This document shows positions 51,891 through 61,026 of a DNA stretch of 64,000 bases, piece after piece. The stretch is from positions 124,001 to 188,000 of the forward strand of contig DIWP01000001.1 in NCBI GenBank assembly GCA_002423545.1. Direction: 5' to 3'. This DNA comes from Thermoleophilia bacterium UBA6103. Lineage in GTDB: Bacteria > Actinomycetota > Thermoleophilia > UBA2241. A program made the position numbers and the translations under genes. The notes beneath the pieces were generated by a model. That model saw nothing but the letters and a program-made list of their open reading frames with translations, had not been told where the DNA came from and made no database searches. Each line of letters begins with the position of its first letter. Position 1 is the stretch's first letter.

Positions 51891-54533
51891 TCACGAGGCA
51901 GTCTTGCCTGCATCCGCCGGCGGCCGCCGGTCCATCCAGGTCAGCCCGCCGATGAGCCCGCCGGCGACGATGACGATGACCAGCGCCCAGGCCCACCCGG
52001 GGGAGCCGAAGAGCAGGATCGCCACGGCCGCCACGCCGATGACGATGCGCAGGACGTCGACGTTGGCGCGGATCCAGTCGACCGTCGGGCTCCTCTGCTG
52101 GGATGTCTGTTCGGCAGCCACCTTCCAGGCGCGGCGGCCCCAGTCGACGGTGCCGCGACCGGCGCGTACGAGCCAGCGGGGCATGCTGGCGATGTAGGCG
52201 AGCACCGCGATGATGGCGCCGCCGATCAGCAACCAGATGATGGCCTGCTCCAGGCTGCCGAAGACCGTGTCGACCACCGAACGGATGATGGTGCCGGCGT
52301 CGCCGGTGGCGTTGCGGACCACGGCCGCCTGGAGCTGGTTGATGGCCACGCGGGCGACGACCACCACGATCACCGCACCCGCGCCGAGCTGTATGAGCGT
52401 GCGCAGCCGTCGTGGCGAGATGACCAGCGCCGCGACGACTACGGCGACCGCGACGCCCAGCAGGACCCAGACGATGGTGTCGAAGAGCTTGATAGCCTCC
52501 TGCGCCGCGGCCACACGATCGTCTTCAAGGAGCACGATCTGACCGAAGTCGGGGCTCAGCGGCCGTCCCAGATAGTCGGCCAGCTCGGCACGCTGCTCTT
52601 CGATCGTCGCCTCGGGGTCGAAGCGGGGGAGCGGCGCGTTGTTCGCTATCACCCCCGGAAGGATGTCCTCAAGACGTTCGACGGCGGCCACGATGAGTGG
52701 CACCAGGTCGAGGGTGACCGCCGCCCCTTCCAGCTGCACCACGGTCGATTCGTCGCGCAGGATGGCGACCAGACGCTCGTGCGCGAACCGCTGGATGGTC
52801 TCCCAGCCCTGATAGGCCTTCTCGGTGCGCAGCAGTCGCGTGACCTGCGTCGCCAGCAGATCCTGGACCTGGCTGGTGATGGGCGCGGCGACGAAGCCGA
52901 CCCGCGAAGGCAGCTCTTCCTCGAGAAGCTCTCGCAGACCGACCGCCTTGACGGTCTGCCTGGCGATCAGCTCGCCCAGCGACTTGGTGACCGTCGGGTC
53001 CTTGAGGACCGGCGCCACGGTGGCTACGTACTTGTCGGTGTTGAACAGTAAGGAGTGCGACCACAGGGCGACCGCGGTGACGATCCAGATGAGGACGGCG
53101 AAGCAGACCAGCGCCAGCGCTGTCCAGCGGCGCACCTTGTGGGCGCGTCGGCCCTTCTCGCCGGAGGCGGGGACGGTCGCGGTCACGTCCTCGGCGCCGA
53201 CCGCGGCGGCGGCTCTCTCGGCGGCCGCGGCAGCCTTCTCGGCGGCGTCGGCGGCTCTGGCGGCGGATGCGGCGGCATCGTCTTCCGCCGCCGTCCCGCG
53301 GGCCGCCTCCGCCGCCCGTGCAGCGTCTTCGGCAGCGGCGGCTGCGGCTTCCGCCGCCGCTTCCGCCGCCGCATCGCCCGCGGCGGTGTGCTGCCCGGCG
53401 TCGGTGGTCGTGTCGTCCGATGCGCCCACGTCGGCGTCTGCCGGCCCGGACGGCTGCTCCGGGGTCTGCGACTGGTCTGCGGCCATGTCGTTTCCTCCTT
53501 CGGCCATGTCCGCGAGGAGCAGACGATGGGCGTCTGTCTTGTCGGGCGGCGCGTCGGCGGGGGCGTAATCAAGCAGGGTGTGCCCGGTGCGCTCCCCGGT
53601 GCGGCGGAAGCGGACGCGCTCGTTGAGCATGGCCGCCGCCACCACCAGCCGACTCGCGAAGTAGAGCCAGACGAGCAGCACGATGGCAATCCCCAAAGCG
53701 CCATACAGGCTCGAGGAGCCCTTGATCCGCCAGGTGAAGTAGAAGGTGGCGACCTGCAGGCACAGCACGCCGACCGCCACCAGAACGGCGCCCGGCAGCA
53801 GGTCGCGCCAGCCGACATCAGGGTGCGGCAGCAGCCACGAGGCGACCATCCACAGGCCCCCCATGGCCGCTCCGGAGAGGACAGTGCCGAGGACGTCGAA
53901 GAACCGGCCCTCCGCGCCGGCGCCATGGTTGAAGCCGGCGGCCACCATCACGAAAGCGACCAGAAAGCCCATGAAGACGATGGAGGCGAGGAACGGACGC
54001 GGCCAGCGGCGGACCGTCATGCCCCAGGCCAGCGCGTGCACAGTGCGCAGCGAGGTGGTGGTCCAGTGGGACGCCCACAGAAGCGCGAAGAGGCCGAGGA
54101 TGAGCGAGAGCCAGATCTGCCCTCCCGTCATCCGGCCCGCCTGGGCCACGGCGTCGGCCGCGAATCCGACGACGCCAAGGGCGTCCACCGCCTTCTCGGG
54201 AGAGATGCTGGAGAGGTCGGTGAAGGCACTGATGACGGCCACGATGACCACGATGAACGGCACGAGCACGAGGAAGAAGCGGAAGGCGAGGGCGCTCGAG
54301 ATGACCGAGCCGGCCACGTCGCGGTCGCGTTCCGTGAAGCCGAAGAGGAAGTCGACGAGCCAGTAGCGTGTCCGGTAGTCCTGCAGCCGGCGCTGCCCGC
54401 CGTCGACGGCCGTCTTGACCCGTGCGCGGGTGCGACCTATCCGGCCGGGCTGCCTCGAGTCGCCGGACGTCTCATCGGGCTGAGACACGGTCGCGTGAGC
54501 CTCCTCGGCACCTTGGCGTCGATACGACGCCAT
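51891..54533 (-). CDS. YihY/BrkB membrane protein fused to paralogous membrane domain
   Basis: An 880-residue two-part protein. Residues about 55-330 are a BrkB/YihY domain (SSALAFRFFLVLVPFIVVIV, GLFALLWASHWTTTSLRTVH, SSLYGALGIAIVLLVWLYF). An Ala/Glu-rich stretch (about 380-450) links it to a membrane domain (about 460-860) paralogous to the protein at 49107-50522 (LLFNTDKYVATVAPVLKD, VISPRRLRTLIQLGAGAVIV). A strong internal Shine-Dalgarno and ATG at 53486 could also produce the second half alone. ATG 54533 is listed; GTG 54539 and GTG 54488 (after GAGGAGG) are alternatives. Confidence 0.72.
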   Translation of the reverse strand: MASYRRQGAEEAHATVSQPDETSGDSRQPGRIGRTRARVKTAVDGGQRRLQDYRTRYWLVDFLFGFTERDRDVAGSVISSALAFRFFLVLVPFIVVIVAVISAFTDLSSISPEKAVDALGVVGFAADAVAQAGRMTGGQIWLSLILGLFALLWASHWTTTSLRTVHALAWGMTVRRWPRPFLASIVFMGFLVAFVMVAAGFNHGAGAEGRFFDVLGTVLSGAAMGGLWMVASWLLPHPDVGWRDLLPGAVLVAVGVLCLQVATFYFTWRIKGSSSLYGALGIAIVLLVWLYFASRLVVAAAMLNERVRFRRTGERTGHTLLDYAPADAPPDKTDAHRLLLADMAEGGNDMAADQSQTPEQPSGPADADVGASDDTTTDAGQHTAAGDAAAEAAAEAAAAAAEDAARAAEAARGTAAEDDAAASAARAADAAEKAAAAAERAAAAVGAEDVTATVPASGEKGRRAHKVRRWTALALVCFAVLIWIVTAVALWSHSLLFNTDKYVATVAPVLKDPTVTKSLGELIARQTVKAVGLRELLEEELPSRVGFVAAPITSQVQDLLATQVTRLLRTEKAYQGWETIQRFAHERLVAILRDESTVVQLEGAAVTLDLVPLIVAAVERLEDILPGVIANNAPLPRFDPEATIEEQRAELADYLGRPLSPDFGQIVLLEDDRVAAAQEAIKLFDTIVWVLLGVAVAVVVAALVISPRRLRTLIQLGAGAVIVVVVARVAINQLQAAVVRNATGDAGTIIRSVVDTVFGSLEQAIIWLLIGGAIIAVLAYIASMPRWLVRAGRGTVDWGRRAWKVAAEQTSQQRSPTVDWIRANVDVLRIVIGVAAVAILLFGSPGWAWALVIVIVAGGLIGGLTWMDRRPPADAGKTAS
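53487..53500 (-). promoter_or_regulatory. Internal ribosome-binding site inside the BrkB fusion gene
   Basis: The minus strand reads AAGGAGGAAACGAC directly before an in-frame ATG at 53486. AGGAGG is a complete Shine-Dalgarno with 7-nt spacing, the strongest internal site noticed. The 531-residue product would begin MAADQSQTPEQPSG and match the paralog at 49107-50522 end to end. Confidence 0.6.
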
Positions 54534-54673
54534 TCTCACCTATTGCCGGGGCAGAAGGGAACCACATGCGGTTCGGGGAACACTGACGCGGGAACGCTGA
54601 CACGGGACGCTCACACGGGCATCGCGTCTCACCGTTGCGCGGTAGGAACATGAAGTCATGACTGGAGGTATCC

Positions 54674-55243
54674 ATGGAGGGACTCGAGGCCGTGAAATGG
54701 ACGTCGGTGCTGGCGCGCGGGCTCGTCGCCATCGCGTTCGGCATCGTGCTGCTGGCGTGGCCGGGCGCCACCGTGTTCGCCGCCATCATCGTCTTCGGGG
54801 CCTTCGCCATCATCACCGGCGTCTTCGGGGCCTTCAGCGCCATCGGCGGCCGACGCGAGCGGGCACACTGGGTGTGGTCGCTGATCGGCGGGCTGCTCAG
54901 CATCGTCGTGGGTGTGGTGGCGCTGGCCTATCCCGGCGAGACCGCCGTCGTGCTGCTCTATCTGATCGCGGCGATGGCGATCGTCTGGGGCCTCTCGGAT
55001 CTCTTCCTGGCACTTGGCATCCGCGGCCAGTTGTCCGGCTGGGGCGTGCTGTTCCTGGTCCTGGCGGGGATCATCTCCGTCGCCTTCGGCATCTATGCCT
55101 TCGTCAATCCCGGCAAGGGCGCCATCGCGATCCTCTGGCTCATCGGCGTCTACGAGATCGCCTGGGGGCTGTTGTTGACCATGGTGTCGTTCGCCGTCCG
55201 CAGCGCGCAGAAGCACGGCGGCGGAGGGATGACGCCGGCCTGA
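54674..55243 (+). CDS. HdeD family membrane protein (DUF308)
   Basis: A 189-residue protein with six predicted helices in two repeats, typical of HdeD/DUF308. GLVAIAFGIVLLAWPGATVF and GLLSIVVGVVALAYPGETAV are the repeated W/Y-PG motifs, with GIISVAFGIYAFVNPGKGAI as a third. HdeD is linked to acid resistance in E. coli, while actinobacterial members lack assigned roles. A clear TGGAGGTATCC precedes the ATG. It lies 90 bp before the PASTA kinase gene in the same direction. Confidence 0.88.
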   Translation: MEGLEAVKWTSVLARGLVAIAFGIVLLAWPGATVFAAIIVFGAFAIITGVFGAFSAIGGRRERAHWVWSLIGGLLSIVVGVVALAYPGETAVVLLYLIAAMAIVWGLSDLFLALGIRGQLSGWGVLFLVLAGIISVAFGIYAFVNPGKGAIAILWLIGVYEIAWGLLLTMVSFAVRSAQKHGGGGMTPA

Positions 55244-55333
55244 GAGTGAACGAGGCCATGACGGTGAGCGTGGCATCGACCGGCCGCAGCTCGCGCGAGC
55301 TTTCTTGGAGGAAGCCCACATGAGGGGGCGCAC

Positions 55334-56923
55334 ATGAAAGAGACGAGCTGGACGAGCCGCTACCGGATGATCGGTGAGGCCACGCGCGGCGACGCCGCCG
55401 AAGCGTTCCGAGCGGTGGATCAGCGCGGTAACGAGGTGGTCGTCAAGGTCACACGGCCGCGCGACCCGCAACACTTCCTCCACCAGATGGAGGCGGCCGC
55501 GAAGGTCGACCATCCCAACGTGGCCAGGGTCTTCGACTGGGGCAAGGACGGCGATCACTGCTGGGTCGCCCGGGAGCCGGTCGACGGCGTCGATCTGCGC
55601 GCCGTGATGTCGTCGGAGGGCCGGCTGTCGAGCGAGGCGGCTGCCATCGTCGGCGAGCAGGCGGCCGCCGGGCTGGCGGTTCTGCATACGGCCGGCGTAC
55701 TGCACGGCGGCGTCGCTCCGCACACCGTCCTGCGCAGCTTCGACGGCACCGTCAAGCTGGTCGATGTGGGCCTGCGGGCCGCCGTGGTCCCGGTCGACCT
55801 CAGCAAGGCGGCGCCGGCCGCTCTGGCCTGGTACACGAGCCCCGAAGAGGCGCTCGGGCAGCCGCTGGTGCCGGCCTCGGACCAGTACGCGCTGGGCACC
55901 GTCCTCTACGAGCTGACCACCGGCCGCCGGCCGTTCGACGGGCCCGACGCCTTCTCGGTCGCCGACATGCAGGTCGGCGCCCAGCCGACTCCGCCGCGCA
56001 CGCTGGCCGGCGACATCCCGCCGTCGCTCGAGAACGTCATCCTGCGGGTCCTGCAGAAGCAGCCTGAGGCGCGCTACACGAGCATGGCGGACATGGAGCG
56101 CGATCTGCGGGCGGTCGTGATGGGGGCGCACGTGCCTCTCGCTCCGCCTCCGGCGCCGAGGAAGAAGCGCCCCGTCCTGCCCTGGATGATCGCGCTGCTG
56201 GTACTGATAGCCGCCGCCGCGGTGCTGACGGCTTGGGCGCTCGGCGCCTTCGGCGGCGGCGGCATCGCCGTGCCCGACCTGGCCGGGAAGGATCTGGAGC
56301 AGGCGCGCACGGCGCTCCAGGCAGACAAGCTGAAACTCGGCACGGTCGAGTACGAGGAAGGCAGCTCGGCCGACACGCCCGGTGTCGCCGTCGTCGCGCA
56401 GTCGCCCAAAGCCGGCGACAAGGTCGGCGAGGGTACGGCGGTCGACGTGACGATGAGCGCCGACCTCATCGCGGTGCCGGACGTGGTCGGCAAGAGCGAG
56501 GCGCAGGCGGTGGCAGATATCACCGGCGCCAAGCTGAAGGTCGATCAGGTGGAGCGCGAGGCGAGCGACACGGTCGCGGCAGGCTTGGTCATCAAGCAGA
56601 CTCCGCAGGCCGGCGCCAAGGTCGCGCCGGGCTCACCGGTGAGCCTGGTCGTCTCCAGCGGTCAAGAGACGGCGTCGGTGCCCAGCGTGGTCGGAGCCTC
56701 GCAGTCCGACGCTGAAGACGCCCTGGAGTCGGCCGGCTTCAAGGTGGCGACGCAGGAGCAGGCCAGCGACACGGTGCCGGCCGGCGACGTCATCAGCCAG
56801 GACCCGTCGGCCGGCGTGACGGCGGCGAAGGGCGCGACGGTGACGCTCGTCATCTCGACCGGCCCGACGCCGACGCCCACACCGACACCCACGGAGACCA
56901 CGCCCGAACCTGCGCCAACGTGA
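55334..56923 (+). CDS. PASTA receptor with degenerate Ser/Thr kinase domain (pseudokinase)
   Basis: A 529-residue PknB/StkP-like protein. Residues about 10-265 are a kinase fold: Lys38 (VVVKVTRP) is kept, but the HRD catalytic loop reads HGGVAPHTV, with Gly126 in place of the catalytic Asp, and the DFG motif is DVG (144-146). One membrane helix follows (about 280-303), then three PASTA repeats (about 310-376, 377-444, 445-511) and a Thr/Pro-rich tail. PASTA domains bind peptidoglycan stem fragments. The missing Asp argues for a non-catalytic or strongly weakened kinase, probably a sensor or scaffold. A strong GAGGGGGCGCAC lies before the ATG. Confidence 0.85.
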   Translation: MKETSWTSRYRMIGEATRGDAAEAFRAVDQRGNEVVVKVTRPRDPQHFLHQMEAAAKVDHPNVARVFDWGKDGDHCWVAREPVDGVDLRAVMSSEGRLSSEAAAIVGEQAAAGLAVLHTAGVLHGGVAPHTVLRSFDGTVKLVDVGLRAAVVPVDLSKAAPAALAWYTSPEEALGQPLVPASDQYALGTVLYELTTGRRPFDGPDAFSVADMQVGAQPTPPRTLAGDIPPSLENVILRVLQKQPEARYTSMADMERDLRAVVMGAHVPLAPPPAPRKKRPVLPWMIALLVLIAAAAVLTAWALGAFGGGGIAVPDLAGKDLEQARTALQADKLKLGTVEYEEGSSADTPGVAVVAQSPKAGDKVGEGTAVDVTMSADLIAVPDVVGKSEAQAVADITGAKLKVDQVEREASDTVAAGLVIKQTPQAGAKVAPGSPVSLVVSSGQETASVPSVVGASQSDAEDALESAGFKVATQEQASDTVPAGDVISQDPSAGVTAAKGATVTLVISTGPTPTPTPTPTETTPEPAPT

Positions 56924-56975
56924 TCCGCCGGTAGTGTCGACGGCGCCGACGGCGCCGCGCGAGGACGCGATGACA

Positions 56976-57015
56976 AGAGGGGCGGGCGGAGCGCACGCGC
57001 TCCGCCCGCCCCTCT
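56976..57015. terminator. Bidirectional terminator hairpin
   Basis: An 18-bp perfect stem (agaggggcgggcggagcg paired with its complement) with a 4-base loop, between the converging PASTA receptor gene and the SHOCT gene. Its stability and position strongly favour termination for both genes. Confidence 0.85.
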
Positions 57016-57095
57016 CAGAACCGGCGGCCGGCTGCCGCCGGGCTGCCGGCCGCGCGGATCACGGCCGATCCGGGTGACCCGCCGGGCTCAGGGGG

Positions 57096-57389
57096 TCACA
57101 GACCCAGAAGCTGCTTCTTCTTGGCCTGGAACTCCTCGTCGGTGATGATGCCCTGGTCCTTGAGCTGGGCGAGCTTCTGCAGCTCGGCCATGTAGGCGGG
57201 CTCCTCCGCCTGCGGCTGCGCCTGCTGATACTGCTGCTCGGCCGGCTGCTCGTACTGCGCCTGTTGCTCGGCGTCCTTACGGGCGTACCTCTGCTGCTGG
57301 CGGTGCGAGACCGCTCCCGCGGTGCCCGCCACCACTGCCGTTGTCGCCGCCATGCCTATCAGGCCACGACGGCCTCTGCGAAGTGGCAT
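57096..57389 (-). CDS. SHOCT domain protein with membrane anchor
   Basis: A 97-residue protein. MPLRRGRRGLIGMAATTAVV begins a membrane or signal-like segment, followed by a glutamine-rich stretch (QQAQYEQPAEQQYQQAQPQA) and a SHOCT domain, LQKLAQLKDQGIITDEEFQA. Strong AAGGAGGGCGAG before the ATG. It follows the DUF6325 gene by 31 nt, so the two form an operon like the arrangement seen near 41,700-42,700 with a different membrane partner. Confidence 0.82.
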   Translation of the reverse strand: MPLRRGRRGLIGMAATTAVVAGTAGAVSHRQQQRYARKDAEQQAQYEQPAEQQYQQAQPQAEEPAYMAELQKLAQLKDQGIITDEEFQAKKKQLLGL

Positions 57390-57420
57390 CTCGCCCTCCT
57401 TGGGCTCTCTCGTTAGTCAG

Positions 57421-57840
57421 TCAGGACTGCTGCGCCGGGTCGGCGAGGGCGGCCTCGACGACCTCTGCCGGGATGCGCTCGTTGGCCAGCAGTTCGCCGT
57501 CGGCACTGCGGACGGCCTGCGCGAAGCGCTCCGCCCAGACGTTCTCCCACACCAGCACGGCGCCGGAGGAGTTGACCGGCAGGCTCTCGGCAGCCTGCTC
57601 GAGGTCGTCGTCGCCCAGGAGCGACGAGGTCTCGCCGGTGATCTCCGTGATGCCGGCGATCTCGTCGGGCCAATCCTGCAGCTCGAAGCCTTCGGCGTTG
57701 CCCTGCTCGTCCTTCAGGATGAACAGCAGGTCGAGGATACGGATGGTGCCGTTGTCGACCAGCTCGGTCAGCGCCGGGATGATCTCACCTCTGAACTTGT
57801 TGCCCGGGAACCCGAACACGCAGTACTCGACGGGGCCCAT
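57421..57840 (-). CDS. DUF6325 family protein
   Basis: A 139-residue protein matching DUF6325: MGPVEYCVFGFPGNKFRGEI, then IPALTELVDNGTIRILDLLF, and ENVWAERFAQAVRSADGELL near the end. The family is confined largely to Actinomycetota and has unknown function; it often neighbours SHOCT proteins, as here. Strong AGGAGGTGGCCG before the ATG. It is a shorter homologue of the protein at 41727-42284, lacking the glycine/acidic insert. No promoter was clear in the 209 bp upstream. Confidence 0.85.
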   Translation of the reverse strand: MGPVEYCVFGFPGNKFRGEIIPALTELVDNGTIRILDLLFILKDEQGNAEGFELQDWPDEIAGITEITGETSSLLGDDDLEQAAESLPVNSSGAVLVWENVWAERFAQAVRSADGELLANERIPAEVVEAALADPAQQS

Positions 57841-58049
57841 CGGCCACCTCCTCTTGTTGCCTGGGACTGGTGCCGAACCCTGATGCGGTCGATGTTACCC
57901 CTTCCGTGCGGAATTCACCGGTGGGACGTACGCAGCGAGTCCTTGGTCTGGCGCTCGGCGGTGGGCGTCGGGTGGCTGAAAGGCGAGGATCGCTGGATCG
58001 CCGAGGAGAGCGACGCGACGTGCTCCGGGTCGCCGCGCAAGTATCTTCA

Positions 58050-59171
58050 TCAGCGGTCATGACTCACCGCCGTCCCTTCCGCGCCCCGAGCCGCGATCCA
58101 CTCCTGCGCCGCGTCCAGGGCCTCGATGACCGACGCCCCGACCGTGTCGGTGTAGCGGAACACGTTGCGCGGCTTGAGCGTCTGCAGCCGGCCGGTCCTG
58201 ACCAGCTGCTCGTAGAGGTGGGGCCCGACCTCGGCGAGCAAGAGCTTGCTGTCATGCGCTCTCAAGGTCTCGGCGTAGCGCTCCAGCATGCCGAGGAAGG
58301 TGCTGCCCAACTGCTCGTATTGGCGCAGGTTGAGGATCACGACGGAGCGTGCGGTCGTCTCGGTGACGACCGGCAGCTGGTCCTCCATGAGGCGCGCTGT
58401 CGCGTAGAGGGTGCTGCCGTCGGGCGTCAGCACCGTCGCCCGGCCGGCGCTGAACTCGGAGGGCGGGTCCTGTTCGCGCGGCAGTGGCTGGTTTGGCACG
58501 ATGACCCATTCCTTGAGGGTCATTCGATTGGACTGTCGCACGACGTGGAGGAGGATGGACAGCGCTATCCCGAGCAGCACGGCGTACTGCAGCGGCATGA
58601 GCAGGGTGAAGACGAAGGTCGTCACCAGAGTGACCGCCTGCATCGCACCGGTGCGCAGCACGAGGCCCACGGCGATGCTCAGGAACGCCATCCAGCGCGG
58701 CATCACGCCGGTCCGCAGCCACAAGGTCGCCTGCGAGAAGAGGAAGACGGCCGCCATGCGCAGCGCATAGACGTTGAAGATCTGCGCCACCACGTCGCGA
58801 GCGAAGAAGTAGGTGCTGCTGCCGGCAGAATCGTCCGGTGACCGAGCGTGGCTGGCGACGATCGTCGCGGCGACGCCCACCGCGGCGAACAGCAGCGCCA
58901 GGAAGAGCAGTCCGCTGCCGAGGAAGACGGTGGAGAAGAACTGGAAGAAGATGCCCGAGAAGGGCAGCAGGCCCACGGCGAACGATAAGCGCCCGGTGCC
59001 CCGCTCGAGCCACGCCCCCGTGTCCGCGGTGACCTCGGTGAGCGTCGTCACGATGAGCGTGAGGCTGATGGCGCAGGTGACGGCGAACAGGATCCCGGCG
59101 ATGGCGCCGGCGCGGGGCGTCGTGGCCCGCCGCTCGGCGCGCATCACCTCACCCGGCAGAGCAGGGCTCAT
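58050..59171 (-). CDS. Chimeric membrane protein with SulP-type C-terminus and STAS domain
   Basis: A 373-residue protein that appears to join two families. Residues 1 to about 170 look like an uncharacterised actinobacterial membrane protein (GAIAGILFAVTCAISLTLIV, FSTVFLGSGLLFLALLFAAV). From about residue 172 the sequence (GAMQAVTLVTTFVFTLLMPL, LQYAVLLGIALSILLHVVRQ) is that of the last helices of SulP-family anion transporters, followed by a STAS domain (about 270-360: SVVILNLRQYEQLGSTFLGM). The SulP transport core is missing, so transport is unlikely. The junction is in frame. A GGGAGG RBS precedes the ATG; the sulfatase stop is 49 nt upstream. Confidence 0.68.
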   Translation of the reverse strand: MSPALPGEVMRAERRATTPRAGAIAGILFAVTCAISLTLIVTTLTEVTADTGAWLERGTGRLSFAVGLLPFSGIFFQFFSTVFLGSGLLFLALLFAAVGVAATIVASHARSPDDSAGSSTYFFARDVVAQIFNVYALRMAAVFLFSQATLWLRTGVMPRWMAFLSIAVGLVLRTGAMQAVTLVTTFVFTLLMPLQYAVLLGIALSILLHVVRQSNRMTLKEWVIVPNQPLPREQDPPSEFSAGRATVLTPDGSTLYATARLMEDQLPVVTETTARSVVILNLRQYEQLGSTFLGMLERYAETLRAHDSKLLLAEVGPHLYEQLVRTGRLQTLKPRNVFRYTDTVGASVIEALDAAQEWIAARGAEGTAVSHDR

Positions 59172-59220
59172 GATGGTGTCCTCCCGCTGAGCGCGGGTCG
59201 GCCGCCGCGTCCGCCGCCCG

Positions 59221-60759
59221 TCAGTTGCTCTGCAGCGCCTGCTCCATCTTCTCCAGAACCTGGTCGATGCTGAAGCTGGCCGGCTTCATGCGTGGCGGGA
59301 ACTCCTGGAACGTCTCGAGGAACTGCCGTACCAGGAACTGCGCCGCGTACATGATGTAGGCGTGGTCGATCATCCAGTCCCAGTAGGTGTTGGAGGTGAT
59401 GTCGGCGCGCTCGAACGGGTCCGTCCGCAGGTTGAAGAACTTGGGGATGCGGAGGAAGACGAACGGCTCCGCCCAGATCTGGATGGTGCCCTGGACGCGC
59501 TGCTCGGCGAAGACCACCTTCCAGTTGTCGTAGCGCAGGGCGACGAGGTCGCCGTCGTCGGAGAAGTAGATGACGCCCGGACGCGGGCACTTCTCCTCCC
59601 GGCCGGTGAGGTAGGGCAGCAGGTCGTAGCCGTCGATGTGCACCCGGAAGTGCTTCTCGCCGGCCTGGTGTCCCTGCTTGAGCTTCTCGACGATGTCGGG
59701 GTCGCCGGCGGCGGCCAGCAGCGTGGGCAGCCAGTCGGTGTGGCTGACGATGTCGTTGGACACCGTGCCGGCCGGGATGTGCCCGGGCCAGCGGATCAGC
59801 TCCGGGACGCGGAAGGCGCCCTCCCAGTTCGAGTTCTTCTCGTTGCGGAACGGGGTCATGGCGCCGTCCGGCCACGTGTTCATGTGCGGGCCGTTGTCGG
59901 TGGAGTAGAGCACGATCGTGTCCTCGGCGATGCCCAGCTCGTCGAGCAGGTCGAGCATCTGTCCCACATGCTTGTCGTGCTCGACCATGCGGTCGTGGTA
60001 GAAGGACTGCCAGCGGCCGGCCTGCCCCAGGATGCGCTCCTCGGGATGGGTGCGGAAGTGCATGGCCGTGGTGTTGAACCAGACGAAGAACGGCTGCTGC
60101 TCATCGCACTTGCGGCGGATGAAGTCCTGGGCGGTGGCCACGAACTCGTCGTCGCAGGTCTCCATGCGCTTCTTCGTGAGCGGCCCCGTGTCCTCGATCT
60201 TCTGCTTACCGACGCGGCCCCAGCGCGGCTGCTCGGTGGGGTCGTCCTCGTCGGTCGCCCAGCTGTGCATGACGCCGCGCGGGCCGAACATCTTCTTGAA
60301 GTTCGGGAAGTCGGCTTCGGGCGGGTAGTCGACGGCCTCCGGCTCTTCCTCCGCGTTGAGGTGGTAGAGGTTGCCGAAGAACTCGTCGAAGCCGTGGGCG
60401 GTGGGCAGGTACTTGTTGAGATCGCCGAAGTGGTTCTTGCCGAACTGGCCGGTGGCGTAGCCGAGCGGCTTGAGGAGCTCGGCGATGGTGGGGTCCTCGG
60501 CCTGCAGGCCGATGTCCACGCCCGGCATGCCGACCTTGGTGAGCCCGGTGCGGTACGGGTTCTGGCCGGTGATGAAGGCGGCCCGGCCGGCGGTGCAGCT
60601 CTGCTGCCCGTACGAGTCGGTGAAGCGCATGCCTTCGTCGGCGATGCGGTCGATGTTGGGGGTGCGATAGCCCATCAGCCCGTCGCTGTAGCAGCTCAGG
60701 TTGGTGATGCCGATGTCGTCGCCCCAGAGAACCAGGATATTCGGCTGACCGTTGGGCAT
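59221..60759 (-). CDS. Sulfatase (arylsulfatase family, cysteine type)
   Basis: A 512-residue sulfatase hydrolysing sulfate esters. The start NILVLWGDDIGITNLSCYSD has the metal-binding Asp pair; QQSCTAGRAAFITGQNPYRT is the catalytic motif with Cys55, which must be oxidised to formylglycine; VLYSTDNGPHMNTWPDGAMT supplies the other metal ligands. No signal peptide is seen, so it may act in the cytoplasm. The ATG at 60759 fits the family start. The radical SAM maturase lies 267 bp upstream in the same direction and would supply the cysteine modification. Confidence 0.9.
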   Translation of the reverse strand: MPNGQPNILVLWGDDIGITNLSCYSDGLMGYRTPNIDRIADEGMRFTDSYGQQSCTAGRAAFITGQNPYRTGLTKVGMPGVDIGLQAEDPTIAELLKPLGYATGQFGKNHFGDLNKYLPTAHGFDEFFGNLYHLNAEEEPEAVDYPPEADFPNFKKMFGPRGVMHSWATDEDDPTEQPRWGRVGKQKIEDTGPLTKKRMETCDDEFVATAQDFIRRKCDEQQPFFVWFNTTAMHFRTHPEERILGQAGRWQSFYHDRMVEHDKHVGQMLDLLDELGIAEDTIVLYSTDNGPHMNTWPDGAMTPFRNEKNSNWEGAFRVPELIRWPGHIPAGTVSNDIVSHTDWLPTLLAAAGDPDIVEKLKQGHQAGEKHFRVHIDGYDLLPYLTGREEKCPRPGVIYFSDDGDLVALRYDNWKVVFAEQRVQGTIQIWAEPFVFLRIPKFFNLRTDPFERADITSNTYWDWMIDHAYIMYAAQFLVRQFLETFQEFPPRMKPASFSIDQVLEKMEQALQSN

Positions 60760-61026
60760 GCGGATCGCTCCTTCCCGGCGTGGCCGGGCATCGTCCCTTC
60801 GGGTCGCTCGCGGTGGCGCGACACCGGCCGCGGAGGCCGGCGACGTCACGCAACGCGTGGACGACGATGACCTGACGTGTTGGAGGAGAGTACGACGAAT
60901 CGACTCCGACCTCCACTGTTGTCTCGGGTCGGTGGCACGGGGCGTCGCCCCGCCGGTCCATCCGCCGCTACTGCGGTCCGCGCCGGGCGCGCGCCCGGCC
61001 GTGGTGGCGCGTCGTGTGGCGCGATC

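Noticed and set aside
53055..54653. Long open frame on the plus strand over the BrkB fusion
   Set aside because: It is antisense to a gene with clear membrane domains and a ribosome-binding site, and has no recognisable motif.
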